This document shows positions 27,588-37,945 of a stretch of DNA of 64,000 nucleotides, piece by piece. Both the position numbers and the translations under genes were made by a program. The notes under the pieces are model-generated. The model was given only the letters and a program-made list of their open reading frames with translations. It did not search any database and was not told the origin of the DNA. Origin of the DNA: JABDMH01 sp965223165 (GTDB lineage: Bacteria; Bacteroidota; Bacteroidia; Chitinophagales; Saprospiraceae); the NCBI GenBank assembly GCA_965223165.1, contig CBDCVQ010000019.1, positions 496,001 through 560,000 of the forward strand, written 5' to 3'. The number at the start of each line of letters is the position of its first letter. Within the stretch, counting starts at the first letter, position 1.

Positions 27588-28544
27588 CTAGATCCCCTCC
27601 ACTACGATCTTTCCCAAGGCCCCACCTGAGGCAAAGGCTTCCAACGCTGCCGGTAGCTCGGCAAAGGGAAAGGTCTTCCACACATGCGCCTTGACCGAGC
27701 CATCTGCCAACCATGCTGCTAGCTGACTCAAATCCTTCCGCTTGGGTTTGACCACCACCAAAGCGACCCGCTTGGTCGTCAACAAACTGCGCAATTTGCC
27801 TCCTAGCCAGGCGGCCGAGGGCAAAGTAGCGACGTAGGAGCCACCTCTCTTCAACCGTTTAGCGTACTGGGCATGCCTGAGGTTGGAGATCGTGTCAAGG
27901 ATGACGTCGAATCGTTCATCCAAGGTGGACCAAGGATCCGCTGCATAATCTAGTACCCGGTCCGCACCCAATGCGCGGACAAACTCCATCTTGGGCGCCG
28001 AGCAGGTGCCCCAGACCTCCGCACCGAGGCACTTACCGATCTGGACGCCATACTGACCGACGCCCCCACTGGCCCCATTGACTAGGATGCGCTGACCTCG
28101 ATCCGCACCAGCTATATGGGAAAGGCTCTGGAGGGCTGTCAAGCCCACCGTAGCTGCGCTTGCTGCCTCGGCATGGGAGATGGCAGATGGTTTGGGTGCC
28201 ACTTCGTCCTCGCGCACGGAGATATATTCGGCAAAACTGCCCTGCCTCGTCTTGGTGGAGTAGGGCAGAAATCCAAACACCTCCTCGCCTATGGCGTACG
28301 AAGACGCATCTCCAGCCACCTGCTCGACCACACCACTGTAGTCAAAACCCAAGTGGATCGGCACCTTGGAAGAATGAATAAATCTTCCGCCGTCTTTGCC
28401 CGATATCACCTTTAGGTCAGCGGGATTGAGGGCAGCAGCTTTGACCTTGATCAATATATGTCCAGCAGCGGTCGCAGGGGCGTCTGTCTCCGCCACCTGA
28501 ACCTGACTAAGATCACCTCGAGATCGGATCAGATACGCTTTCAT
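27588..28544 (-). CDS. NAD(P)H-dependent medium-chain reductase (quinone oxidoreductase type)
   Basis: 318 residues from the ATG at 28544, which starts MKAYLIRSRGDLSQVQV; a longer frame upstream lacks family sequence. It is a medium-chain dehydrogenase/reductase without the structural-zinc cysteines: KVKAAALNPADLKV, HLGFDYSGVVEQVA, then the cofactor motif ILVNGASGGVGQYGVQIGK. Members reduce quinones or enone double bonds with NADPH. It stands alone, with the secreted hydrolase divergent to it, and its substrate cannot be told from sequence. Confidence 0.9.
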   Translation of the reverse strand: MKAYLIRSRGDLSQVQVAETDAPATAAGHILIKVKAAALNPADLKVISGKDGGRFIHSSKVPIHLGFDYSGVVEQVAGDASSYAIGEEVFGFLPYSTKTRQGSFAEYISVREDEVAPKPSAISHAEAASAATVGLTALQSLSHIAGADRGQRILVNGASGGVGQYGVQIGKCLGAEVWGTCSAPKMEFVRALGADRVLDYAADPWSTLDERFDVILDTISNLRHAQYAKRLKRGGSYVATLPSAAWLGGKLRSLLTTKRVALVVVKPKRKDLSQLAAWLADGSVKAHVWKTFPFAELPAALEAFASGGALGKIVVEGI

Positions 28545-28691
28545 CGTCAGAGAGTAGCATTTGCTTTCGAAAATGTGTGGATTTGGCCAAGGGCGACACG
28601 ACAAATTAACAAATACCGGAGCGATCAGGTAGCAGAGTCGGAGTTGAGCAACGGTGGTTTTGTACATTCAAGGATGGTAGAATTTTCCCAT

Positions 28692-30866
28692 ATGTTGTCC
28701 ATCTGCGATCCATCGGCCAGACGTCATCAATGTACGTGGCGGCCCTTTCTATGGTCTTCCCTCCTTGTGTGTATGGCCATTTCTTGTCTGATCACCCATC
28801 CGTCACGGGCCCAGGAAGATCTACGTCTGCTCAACTACTGGCAATATCACGATCGAGCCGATGACTTACTCTACGATCGGTTCTGTCAGGTGGCTTTTGA
28901 TCAGTTGCAAAAACGTCAGGCGCGTGTCTCGCAGCTAGACAGTCGAGATAGCTGGTTGGCCTACCAGGCTGAGATAAGGCAGAAGTTGTCGAAAGCCGTT
29001 GGACCTTTCCCACCAAAGACACCACTCCGGCCGGTGGTGGTAGAAATCATGGATCATCCCGATATGACCGTGGAAAAGCTCTATTACCAGAGTCAACCCG
29101 GCTTCTTTGTCACCGCTGCGCTATTCCTTCCCAAAAAACGAGCGAAGCCCCTGCCTGCGATCCTTTATTGCAGCGGACACACTCGAGAGGGTTTTCGCAG
29201 CCCCACATACCAACACGTGATTTTAAACTACGTGGCCAAGGGATTCGCCGTACTGGCATTCGACCCGGTTGGCCAGGGGGAGCGCTACCAGTACCTGGAC
29301 GACACAGGACAGCCCTACTTGGGTCCCACCCATGAGCATTCATACCCCGGATCGCAATGCTTTTTGACCGACCGTACGATGGCCAGCCATATGATCTGGG
29401 ATGGTATTCGCTCGATCGACTACCTGCTTTCCCGTCCCGAAGTGGATCCGGAGAGAATCGGTGTGACCGGCCGTTCAGGGGGTGGTACTCAGTCCTCTTA
29501 CATCGCCGCCTTTGACGATCGCGTGGCGGCAACCGCACCAGAGAACTATCTCACCTCCTTTGACAAACTGCTCCGATCCCAGGGACCCCAAGATGCCGAA
29601 CAGAACTTCCTCCACAGTATCGCCCTGGGACTGGATCACGCCGACCTGGTGCTGGCTCGAGCTCCAAAACCCACGCTGATTCTCACGACGAGTCGCGACA
29701 TGTTTAGCATTCAAGGCTCCAGAGACATGTATGCGGAGTGCCGTCGGGCTTATGCAGCCTTGGGCCAGGGTGAAAATCTGCAATTGGCGCAGGACGATGC
29801 ACCCCACCGATCGACACCAAAAAACCGAGAGGCCGCCTATGCTTTCTTTCAGCAGCATCTGGCCAATCCCGGAAGTCCGGATGATCTGCCGATCGGTACC
29901 TTTCCGGCTATGGATCTTCAGGTGACACCCACTGGCCAAGTAGCCACATCATTGAATAGCCTCGGAGTCTTTGAGCTGAATCGCACGCACGCCCAAAAGG
30001 TGACCAACGATCGCACCCCACCGAAGGATTTGCCTTCGCTCATCCGGCACTGGGCCGGCATCGATCTGCCGACAAAGGTGGGCGAAACCATCTATTCGGG
30101 TACCACCTGGCGAGATGACTATGCGATCGATCGCTTCTTGGTCAGGGCTGGCCATGGCGATTATTTCCTTCCGGTATTGTGGCTACGGCCCGACTCCAGC
30201 AAAGGGGTTTTTCTCTACTTGCCGGCGGATGGAAAGGAGGAAGGCTGCCAGATGGGTGGTATGGCAGACCAACTCGCACGGGCAGGTCATGAGGTGGTCC
30301 TGGTCGACCTGCCAGGATTTGGCGAACTCGCCCCCGAAAGAAAGAGCGGAGATGCCGTGATCCAAGGCATATCTTACAACCGCTGGTATGCCGGAGTGCT
30401 CACCGGACAAAGCATGGTCGGGGCATGGGTCGAGGACATCCACCGACTGGCCCGATTCATAAGAGAACAGAAAGGCCCATCAACGGAGATGGACATGATA
30501 ACCACCGGTCCGCTTGGTGCGGCTGGACTGCATGCCTGCGTACTAGATCTTGCCGTACGGCGCTTCGTATCGATCGGCTCACTCAGTAGCTACCAATCCA
30601 TCGTTGATCACCGGGATTATCTACCGCAATATATTATGGAGTCGGTACCCGGTTGCCTGCCGTACTACGACTTGCCTGATCTTATACAGGCCCTGCCACG
30701 AGTACAAATCACCCTCTACGACCCCGTAGATGCTACAGGTCAATCCGTGACCCCGGCCGATTACCTGGCTCAGCATCCAAACCTGGCCGACCGTCGTCAC
30801 CTGTCGGTGTTCGCACAGAGAGAGGCTGGACAGATTGTGTCCCAGTTGGTAGATGACCGACCGTGA
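28692..30866 (+). CDS. Secreted tandem alpha/beta hydrolase (acetylxylan esterase/dienelactone hydrolase-like)
   Basis: 724 residues from the ATG at 28692 (28674 is also possible); either gives a long signal peptide ending near HPSRAQ. The first hydrolase domain has SGHTREGFRSP, FDPVGQGERYQY and the nucleophile elbow VTGRSGGGTQ, with later TLILTTSRDMF and APHRSTPKNREA supplying likely Asp and His. The second half repeats the fold (VFLYLPADGKEEGCQ, VDLPGFGELAP) but its elbow reads TTGPLGAAG with no serine, so it should be inactive. Such proteins occur in Bacteroidota and Planctomycetes polysaccharide degraders. I infer a periplasmic or secreted carbohydrate or peptide esterase. It ends 40 bp from the convergent giant gene. 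Confidence 0.85.
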   Translation: MLSICDPSARRHQCTWRPFLWSSLLVCMAISCLITHPSRAQEDLRLLNYWQYHDRADDLLYDRFCQVAFDQLQKRQARVSQLDSRDSWLAYQAEIRQKLSKAVGPFPPKTPLRPVVVEIMDHPDMTVEKLYYQSQPGFFVTAALFLPKKRAKPLPAILYCSGHTREGFRSPTYQHVILNYVAKGFAVLAFDPVGQGERYQYLDDTGQPYLGPTHEHSYPGSQCFLTDRTMASHMIWDGIRSIDYLLSRPEVDPERIGVTGRSGGGTQSSYIAAFDDRVAATAPENYLTSFDKLLRSQGPQDAEQNFLHSIALGLDHADLVLARAPKPTLILTTSRDMFSIQGSRDMYAECRRAYAALGQGENLQLAQDDAPHRSTPKNREAAYAFFQQHLANPGSPDDLPIGTFPAMDLQVTPTGQVATSLNSLGVFELNRTHAQKVTNDRTPPKDLPSLIRHWAGIDLPTKVGETIYSGTTWRDDYAIDRFLVRAGHGDYFLPVLWLRPDSSKGVFLYLPADGKEEGCQMGGMADQLARAGHEVVLVDLPGFGELAPERKSGDAVIQGISYNRWYAGVLTGQSMVGAWVEDIHRLARFIREQKGPSTEMDMITTGPLGAAGLHACVLDLAVRRFVSIGSLSSYQSIVDHRDYLPQYIMESVPGCLPYYDLPDLIQALPRVQITLYDPVDATGQSVTPADYLAQHPNLADRRHLSVFAQREAGQIVSQLVDDRP

Positions 30867-30906
30867 CAGAGGAGCACGTTACGTAAGATTTGCCAAGGGA
30901 CGGCAG

Positions 30907-33900
30907 TCAAAGTTTGACCATCCGTCGTACCACTATCCTGCCATCGTGGTGTATGTGAAAGAGATAACTGGCCGGGGGCAAACCTTCGAGGGAAATCCGC
31001 GCTCGTCCCAGTGCACCGGTCTGACGGATTGGCACGTGGCGCACGGGCCTGCCCAGTAAATCAAAGATGGTGACCGTGGCATGGCCAGACATATCTTGAA
31101 AGAGAACGTCCACGTGTGAGCGGGCGGGATTGGGCACCAAGGATATTTGGTCCCTGGCCACACCGCATGGCGGACTATGCATGGCTATCAGTATCGGTGC
31201 TTCTTGCTCCACTCCTTGAGCGTAGGTACGCAGTCGGTAGATGAGACGCGCTTGCGGCATCGTATCGGTGAATGCGTCTGCCCATCCGCCCCTCACCTCA
31301 GGTCCACTCCAAGATGCCAGATCATGATAGACATGTCCATCCATCGATCGTTGTAATACCAGGCTGTCGACCTGCTGATTGACCACTTCCATATCCAAGG
31401 TCACCAGGCAGCCGTCAGCACTGGATGTCATCAAGGACGGAGGGACGGAGGGCTGCACGGGCCGGATACCTGCGTCCATGGCCAGGAGTGCACTCCCCGA
31501 GTGCAGGGTCAATGTATCCGTCCAGCCCGCATCGTTGATGACGTCACAGTCTTGCCATGCCTCGCCTTGGTAGGGTCGAGTAAATTCGAAGCTGTCCGGA
31601 CGGTTAAATTGCAGCCGGTAGTCCCCTGGAGGCAGATTGGCAAATGTGTATGTGCCAGCGGCAGTATCGGATATCCCGGTCTGGGTCACCTCGACCAGAT
31701 GTGGTGTCGTGTCTGTGGCTGCATAGAGATGCACCGCAATGCTATCTACACCCATCTCCGTGCTATCTCGGAGGTCATTTCGATTGAGGTCCTGCCATAC
31801 CAGCCCGGAGATTACACCCGAACTGTCCACTATACTATAGGCACAGGTGCGAATCGCTTGTCGTACCATGGTAGTATTGCCGCACACATCCTCGGCCATC
31901 CAGGTTCGGGTCAACAAAAACTGACTAGAATCGTGCGCTTGATAGTGCCAATCTTCTCGATACTCCAGGGACACCTCTCCCTGGCACGCATCTACGGCTG
32001 TCAATGTATCAGGCTCAGGTATAGCGGCATCACAGGGCAAAATGGTATCCCGTGGCGGGTAGTCGATGACGGGAGCCACCGTATCCAGATATCGCACTGT
32101 CAGCTCAAAAGAGGAGCGGTTATCAAAAACATCGGTGCTCACGAGGCGAAGCGTGGTCATGGCGACTTGGCCCTCGCATCTGTCCTGCTCCAGATCGTGT
32201 ACGGACAGAGAATCGGTGGTAGCACAGACATCCTCGATAACAAAATCGGCCTCCGTCCAGGGTCGGGGACAATCAAAACGGACAATCGTGTCGCCTGATC
32301 GCACGCTCGCTTGCTCCGGATCGGAGAGTAGGATATGGGGAGGCACATCATCGGTGAGGAATACCAGCTGAGTATCAATGGTGGTGTTACCACAACCGTC
32401 CATGGCGATCCAGATTCGCTCAATGCTGTCTCCGCAGGTACCATCTCCCAGCAAGCTCTCACGAAGGGTCAACGTCACGTGCGAACAATCTACGACATCC
32501 GGCGTGTCCACCGGCACGTGAGTGCCCTGAGGTAGGGTCACAGAAGCCGGGATCTGTAGTAGCGGTGCGATCGTATCCACCCGTTGAATCATCTGCACAG
32601 ATCGATGCACCTCACAATGGCGATGGAGGACAAACGTTCGTTCCACGAGTTCTCCGCAATCGGTGGCAAGTATGCGATCGGAGACGACCAGCGTATCGCC
32701 AAATCTCTCCTTCAGTGCAGCTACATCCGGCAATGGCTGATCACAGGCCAAGATCGTGTCAGCGGGAAAAACGGGTTGCTCCCGCTCCACACCGTCCGGG
32801 GCCTCGATTCGTATGGTCTGGTGCCAGGCTTCGCCCGCATTTCCGCTATAATCTTCGGCCCAAATCCGGCGCTGAAAAAGGCCCTGCTGGCAGTCGTAGT
32901 CGAAAGAGATGGTATCATCCTCAAATTTCAGCAGCAGTTCTTGGTCACAGTCATCTCGGTAGGTCGCGGTGCCGAGCGAGCGCATGGATAGATCTGAACC
33001 CCACATCACACTCGTGTCCGTCGGGGCTGACGCCTCGACCAGGACCGGTGATACGGTGTCGATCACGACCACATTTTGCAGGCAGGTCAACGTGTCCCTG
33101 CCACATGATGCCAACCTCCACTGTCTGATGATATGAAGATGGCCGGTCCGGACATCGCGGCGCTGCTCGTCCAGATGAGAAGCACGCACTTCGCCCCCGC
33201 AAGGGAGTTCCAAGCGCGGCGGTCCAAGCGCCGAAGGATCACAGCCATATAAGGTCGTGTCGGGACATATGATGGCTGGGACAATGTCCCGGGACGCGAT
33301 AGTAATCCGCTGTACACAGCGAGTCTCCTCCCCCAGACAATTCTCCGCGATCCAAGTCCGCAGGATGAAGCCCTGGCCACAACTGTCCAATGTTGCCGCA
33401 TCTTCAAAGATCACCTGGGCATCGACACAAGGAGCAGGAAAATAAGGCGTGTCTATCTGCTGCAAACAATCTAGGAGTGTGTCCGGTGGACAGGTGAATG
33501 GTATCGATTCGAAGATGCCTGCATCCAGATCCCGAATCACCGTACCCGCCCTTATCTGAATTAAATCTGATTGACCATTGTCCGGATTGACGTCACTATT
33601 TCGCGAAGCGGCCCCCACCCCCTTCTTAGTAAAGTGCATCGGGGCCTCTACCCCAAATTGTACCTTGTAAGCGCCGGGGACCAAGTCTATGAATTCATAT
33701 GGTTGCGCTGTGCTGCCACCCTCCATGTCAATGGAGCCAATCTCCTTGAAGTGCTCCCCATCCCACATCAGCAGTGAGACATGGCAAGGCATGGGCTCCT
33801 CCCCGGCCTCTCGGATCCCATTTACGTTTTGATCATGCCATACCATGCCGCTGATGGAACCCAACCTGGTGTCAAGAAATTCACACACCGTAATTTCCTG

Positions 33901-36900
33901 TTTAGCCATGGCTCTATTGCCACAATCATCCACTGCCTCCCAGGTCCGCTCGATCAGGTAGGAGCCATCGCCCTCCCCATCCACCCGGCGTTCGGTATAG
34001 TCCAAAGGCAAATCCGTCTGACAATTGTCGACCGAGATCACCGGCTTTGTGGGCTCTGGAATCGTATCGCCACATGAAATCACCATATCATCAGGTACGT
34101 GCAAGATCTTGGGTGCGGTCGTATCGATCTGGGCAACGTAAAACACAAATAGTGAGCTATTGCCACAGAGGTCTACGGAGGTGATGCCGCATTCCCACAC
34201 CCGGTCATAACCCGAAGATTCACACTGCTTGAAATGTTTGATGATGTCATACGAGTCGTCCAACGTCTGACAATCGTCCGTTATGGTAAAATCGTCCATC
34301 TGCACCTGTGGATCAAAACAATCATACGTGATCATGATGTCCCCTTGACGTAGGTTACGCAGGCTGGGATGGTGCACCACAATTTCCGGAGCGAGCGTGT
34401 CCACCACGAAAATATGTTGCTCTTTTTGCGTGGCGTTGCCACATCTATCTCTCGCGGTCCAAACGCGTATGATCTCTGAAGAGCAGGCACAGTATCCCGG
34501 GATGGTTTGCTCCTCATACGTGACCTTCACCGCCCCGCAATAGTCACTAGCTTCATACCAGCCAGGAGGTATAGCCGACCCGTATTGGATGGTGGTATCC
34601 CTGGGTACGACCAAGATCGGTCCCTGCTCATCGATCACGGTGAAACTACTGGAGAAAGACCCCAAGGCCCCGCACGGTTGCGCGATGACGTAGTTGGCCT
34701 CAAATACTCGTTTGCCGTTGGTACAATTCCAATCCAACTGGTAGAGATCCAGATCGCTTGTGATGATCAAGGTATCGCAACGATCGGCAGCACATGAAGC
34801 TAACCGCCTAAGGTTCGCGCGATGCCATTCGGACAGCGCGTCCCGTATGTCCAACTCCTGGGAGCATTCGATCACTTTAGGTGTCAGGATGCAGGCGCCA
34901 AGATCGACGGGCTCCGTGTCCTCGATCACCAATGTCAGTGAAAAACTCACCCGGTTGTTACAATCGTCTTCCAGCGAATACCTGACGGCAATGCGGCCCG
35001 CATTACCCCCACAATCGGATTGAAAATTGTTGACCGAAAAATCACTGGTCACTTGAAAATCAGCGCACTGATCACGGACACAATCGGAGATCACCAGCAG
35101 ATTTTCGTTGTGCCATTCTTGTATCATTTGCCTATTTCCCGAGGAGCCTCGGCACTGCTCAACCTGGTTTCTTTGTGCAAAATTGCAGTTGCTCGTATCG
35201 GGTGGAGTGGTGTCTTCAATGGTCAGGACAAGGACCACATCCAACGCATTTGCACAGGGATCTTCCAGCGTGTAGGTCACGGATAAAGTTCCTGCCTGGC
35301 TGCCGCAGGAAGGGGCAAAGGTGGTAGGGTCAAAATCACTATTTACGGAGAAGCCTCCACAGGCGTCATTTGCGCAGGCCAGCATGGATTGCAAATTCTG
35401 CTGGTGCCAATCTTGCATAGCTTGTAGATTGGCGCTTGCTCCCTGACATTCAAGGGTTTGATGTCGCAGAGCAAAATTGCAACCCGACGTATCGGGAGGA
35501 GTCACATCTTCCACGACAAGCTCGGCAGTAAAGGCGGTGGCATTGTTACAGTGGTCGCTGACCAGGTACTCGACGGTGATGCTACCGCCGCCACAACTGG
35601 GCTGATAGTTTGCAAGATCAAAATCGGAGCTGATCGACACTTGGTTTCGATTGTCCGTGGCACAGGCGGCCAGCGCAGCCAGATTGTCGTTGTGCCAGTC
35701 GATGATATTGGCCTCATTGGTACTGGGCGGGCCACAGTCTCTTGTCTGGGGGGTGGTGATATTGCACCCGCTGAGGTCAGGAGCAATGGTCTCGACATAA
35801 ACCGCATGGGAACAGGTGAAGATGCATCCGGTCGACACTTCTGTGATTGTGACATCATAAGAAGTGGTGCTGGAGGGTGATACCGGCTCGGTAGCCGACG
35901 ATCCTCCCGAACTCCACTGATAGGTGTACGAACCCGAGCCGCCCGATACCTGGGCGGTAAGATCAGCGGTCGCCCCTCGGCAGATGGTGTCTGGTCCGGT
36001 CACTGTACACATGGGGTTGACCACTTCAATCCACTTAGAGCAACTAAACGTGCACCCCCAGTCCAGATCTGTAATCATCACTAGGTATTCCGTCCGTACA
36101 GTTGGCGATAGCGGAGAAGTAGTCCGGGTCGACTCCAGATTGCTCCATAGATAGCTGTAGTTGCCCGAACCACCCACCGGATTGGAAGTCAGTTGGATCG
36201 AGCTACCCAGGCAAATGGTATCCGACCCTGTGCTGGTAGTGATGGAGCAGGTGGGGTTTCCGACCTGCACAGTGATGTCGCAGCTGCTCGAACACGAGGC
36301 TCCCACATCGGTGACGGTCACACTGTAGGTCGTGGTCGTGGCTGGCGAGACAGCGATGCCGGCCGTGGTGGCTCCGGTACTCCAGCGATACTGATAAGGT
36401 CCGGAGCCGCCCTGAGGCGTAGCCCGCAGATTGGACGTACCACCGGAGCAGATCTGCGTCGCCCCTGAAATGCTGCAGGTCAGATCGGAGACCGTCAAGG
36501 TCACTCTTTGTGACACAGAACGGCAGTTCCTATTAGTCAGCGATGCTGCGTCCGCCGCGACCAGATATCGATACCTGGCTCCATCTACTGGGTTATTCTC
36601 GGTATAGCTGGCGCCATTAGCGCCGGATATGTTTTCCCATGAAGTAGAGCTGGTATTGTATCTCTGCCACTGGTAGGCAGGCGTAGTCAGGCCGGCTCCC
36701 AGCTGTGCGGTTAGCGTCACGGGGGTACCCGTGCAGATATTGGTATGACTGACCTCCACTCTTGCCCTGGGTCCACACACCCTAAACACAATATCATCTA
36801 TCGCCAAGTCATTTCCAGCTCCCGAATTGGTAGGCACATTATTGTCCATCTCCACAATGACTGAAGAAACACCAGTTGGAAGCTGAAAGGTAAATCCATG

Positions 36901-37434
36901 TTCGCGCCATATTAGCTGGGTACTCTCGGGAATATTGCCTGTATTCACGCTGCCCAAAATGGCGTTATTCTGTGCGTTGCGCAGTCGGAAAGTAACGTTG
37001 GGTAAAATGCCTGTAGCAATCGAAAGGTCTACGACATTGGCTATCCAGGCAGAAAACTCCATCGTGGTACCGGGACACAGATTATCGACCCTCCTACGAT
37101 AGAAGACGCCAGGACCAGCATCCGCGTTGAATATAGCCATACGCCCATTTGCATCCCCGGTGTGATCCCTTCCTGTAGCAAGCCAATTGGGGTGTACGGT
37201 GCGAGGTGATCCGGAGAAGACCGTGTACTCTCGGATATTGAACACCGGACCAGAGCCGACATAGGTATAATCTGTCCTGCCTGCCGGCAATGACGTCCTG
37301 CCTCCACTCCCAAAATTCTCCTCAAAAATCGGATCTCCAAAGCTACCCGAGCAGATCTGTGCTTGGCTCACCTGCCAGGTTACAACGAATAAAAAGAGCA
37401 CAAGGCAATTGCTCGATCTTCGGTATTGGTTCAT
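30907..37434 (-). CDS. Giant T9SS-secreted multidomain surface protein
   Basis: 2175 residues with a signal peptide (LFLFVVTWQVSQAQ). After an N-terminal region of about 200 residues and an Ig-like domain come SprB-like repeats (CSISGATQICSGG, GPYQYRWSTGATT). Next are about five 80-residue repeats of the form DTSGCNF, then a WH-NL segment, ACA-D-C and SDFD-F-CG. HYR/Ig-like domains with paired cysteines follow (DDCGNRAMAKQEI). Two SdrD-B-like domains are present (SISGMVWHDQNVNGIREAGEE and VISGLVWQDLNRNDLRD). The last 80 residues (SLVPNPARSHVDV to ASYLFHI) are a type A T9SS sorting domain, so the protein should be exported and fixed to the outer surface. An adhesin or gliding-related role is inference. 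Confidence 0.92.
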   Translation of the reverse strand: MNQYRRSSNCLVLFLFVVTWQVSQAQICSGSFGDPIFEENFGSGGRTSLPAGRTDYTYVGSGPVFNIREYTVFSGSPRTVHPNWLATGRDHTGDANGRMAIFNADAGPGVFYRRRVDNLCPGTTMEFSAWIANVVDLSIATGILPNVTFRLRNAQNNAILGSVNTGNIPESTQLIWREHGFTFQLPTGVSSVIVEMDNNVPTNSGAGNDLAIDDIVFRVCGPRARVEVSHTNICTGTPVTLTAQLGAGLTTPAYQWQRYNTSSTSWENISGANGASYTENNPVDGARYRYLVAADAASLTNRNCRSVSQRVTLTVSDLTCSISGATQICSGGTSNLRATPQGGSGPYQYRWSTGATTAGIAVSPATTTTYSVTVTDVGASCSSSCDITVQVGNPTCSITTSTGSDTICLGSSIQLTSNPVGGSGNYSYLWSNLESTRTTSPLSPTVRTEYLVMITDLDWGCTFSCSKWIEVVNPMCTVTGPDTICRGATADLTAQVSGGSGSYTYQWSSGGSSATEPVSPSSTTSYDVTITEVSTGCIFTCSHAVYVETIAPDLSGCNITTPQTRDCGPPSTNEANIIDWHNDNLAALAACATDNRNQVSISSDFDLANYQPSCGGGSITVEYLVSDHCNNATAFTAELVVEDVTPPDTSGCNFALRHQTLECQGASANLQAMQDWHQQNLQSMLACANDACGGFSVNSDFDPTTFAPSCGSQAGTLSVTYTLEDPCANALDVVLVLTIEDTTPPDTSNCNFAQRNQVEQCRGSSGNRQMIQEWHNENLLVISDCVRDQCADFQVTSDFSVNNFQSDCGGNAGRIAVRYSLEDDCNNRVSFSLTLVIEDTEPVDLGACILTPKVIECSQELDIRDALSEWHRANLRRLASCAADRCDTLIITSDLDLYQLDWNCTNGKRVFEANYVIAQPCGALGSFSSSFTVIDEQGPILVVPRDTTIQYGSAIPPGWYEASDYCGAVKVTYEEQTIPGYCACSSEIIRVWTARDRCGNATQKEQHIFVVDTLAPEIVVHHPSLRNLRQGDIMITYDCFDPQVQMDDFTITDDCQTLDDSYDIIKHFKQCESSGYDRVWECGITSVDLCGNSSLFVFYVAQIDTTAPKILHVPDDMVISCGDTIPEPTKPVISVDNCQTDLPLDYTERRVDGEGDGSYLIERTWEAVDDCGNRAMAKQEITVCEFLDTRLGSISGMVWHDQNVNGIREAGEEPMPCHVSLLMWDGEHFKEIGSIDMEGGSTAQPYEFIDLVPGAYKVQFGVEAPMHFTKKGVGAASRNSDVNPDNGQSDLIQIRAGTVIRDLDAGIFESIPFTCPPDTLLDCLQQIDTPYFPAPCVDAQVIFEDAATLDSCGQGFILRTWIAENCLGEETRCVQRITIASRDIVPAIICPDTTLYGCDPSALGPPRLELPCGGEVRASHLDEQRRDVRTGHLHIIRQWRLASCGRDTLTCLQNVVVIDTVSPVLVEASAPTDTSVMWGSDLSMRSLGTATYRDDCDQELLLKFEDDTISFDYDCQQGLFQRRIWAEDYSGNAGEAWHQTIRIEAPDGVEREQPVFPADTILACDQPLPDVAALKERFGDTLVVSDRILATDCGELVERTFVLHRHCEVHRSVQMIQRVDTIAPLLQIPASVTLPQGTHVPVDTPDVVDCSHVTLTLRESLLGDGTCGDSIERIWIAMDGCGNTTIDTQLVFLTDDVPPHILLSDPEQASVRSGDTIVRFDCPRPWTEADFVIEDVCATTDSLSVHDLEQDRCEGQVAMTTLRLVSTDVFDNRSSFELTVRYLDTVAPVIDYPPRDTILPCDAAIPEPDTLTAVDACQGEVSLEYREDWHYQAHDSSQFLLTRTWMAEDVCGNTTMVRQAIRTCAYSIVDSSGVISGLVWQDLNRNDLRDSTEMGVDSIAVHLYAATDTTPHLVEVTQTGISDTAAGTYTFANLPPGDYRLQFNRPDSFEFTRPYQGEAWQDCDVINDAGWTDTLTLHSGSALLAMDAGIRPVQPSVPPSLMTSSADGCLVTLDMEVVNQQVDSLVLQRSMDGHVYHDLASWSGPEVRGGWADAFTDTMPQARLIYRLRTYAQGVEQEAPILIAMHSPPCGVARDQISLVPNPARSHVDVLFQDMSGHATVTIFDLLGRPVRHVPIRQTGALGRARISLEGLPPASYLFHIHHDGRIVVRRMVKL

Positions 37435-37604
37435 GTCGAAATCTTAGAGCTAACACTACGAGAGGCCAAAGAAACTCATTGGGGGAGTACAAGCAGGGTA
37501 CCAAAGCTTTTATTTTCGTGTAGCACTGCATGTAGGATTCATGTAGTCATTTTGGCCAACGTAGCACCGCAGCCACCCTTTCATATTTTCACTACATTGC
37601 CAAA

Positions 37605-37916
37605 ATGAAGTATGGACTATACACCCGCTTTGACGCCTTACCAGGCAAGCGGCGAGATCTGGTCGACGTGCTCGTCCGGGCCGCCCAGCTGGTGGGCGAT
37701 GCACCCGGCTGCCACTTATACCTCGTCAATGAGGACCTGCAAGAGGAGCACTCCGTGTGGGTCACTGAACTGTGGGACAGCCCTGATCAGCACTTAGCTG
37801 CGCTATCTATCGATGGAGCCTCGGACCTGATCGCCGAGGCCATGCCCTTGCTAGACGGCAAACCCCGCCAATTGCAGCTACATCCCGTCGGAGGCAAAGG
37901 CATCATTTCCAGCTAA
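37605..37916 (+). CDS. Antibiotic biosynthesis monooxygenase (ABM) domain protein
   Basis: 103 residues forming one dimeric alpha+beta barrel unit: YGLYTRFDALPGKRRDLVDVL, GCHLYLVNED, SVWVTELWDSPDQHLAAL. This fits YgiN-type quinol monooxygenases, which are cofactor-free. The following DHFR-like gene starts 29 bp downstream, so they may form an operon. The precise substrate is unknown. Confidence 0.9.
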   Translation: MKYGLYTRFDALPGKRRDLVDVLVRAAQLVGDAPGCHLYLVNEDLQEEHSVWVTELWDSPDQHLAALSIDGASDLIAEAMPLLDGKPRQLQLHPVGGKGIISS

Positions 37917-37945
37917 CGACCCACTCACACAACCCTTCCCCGCCC

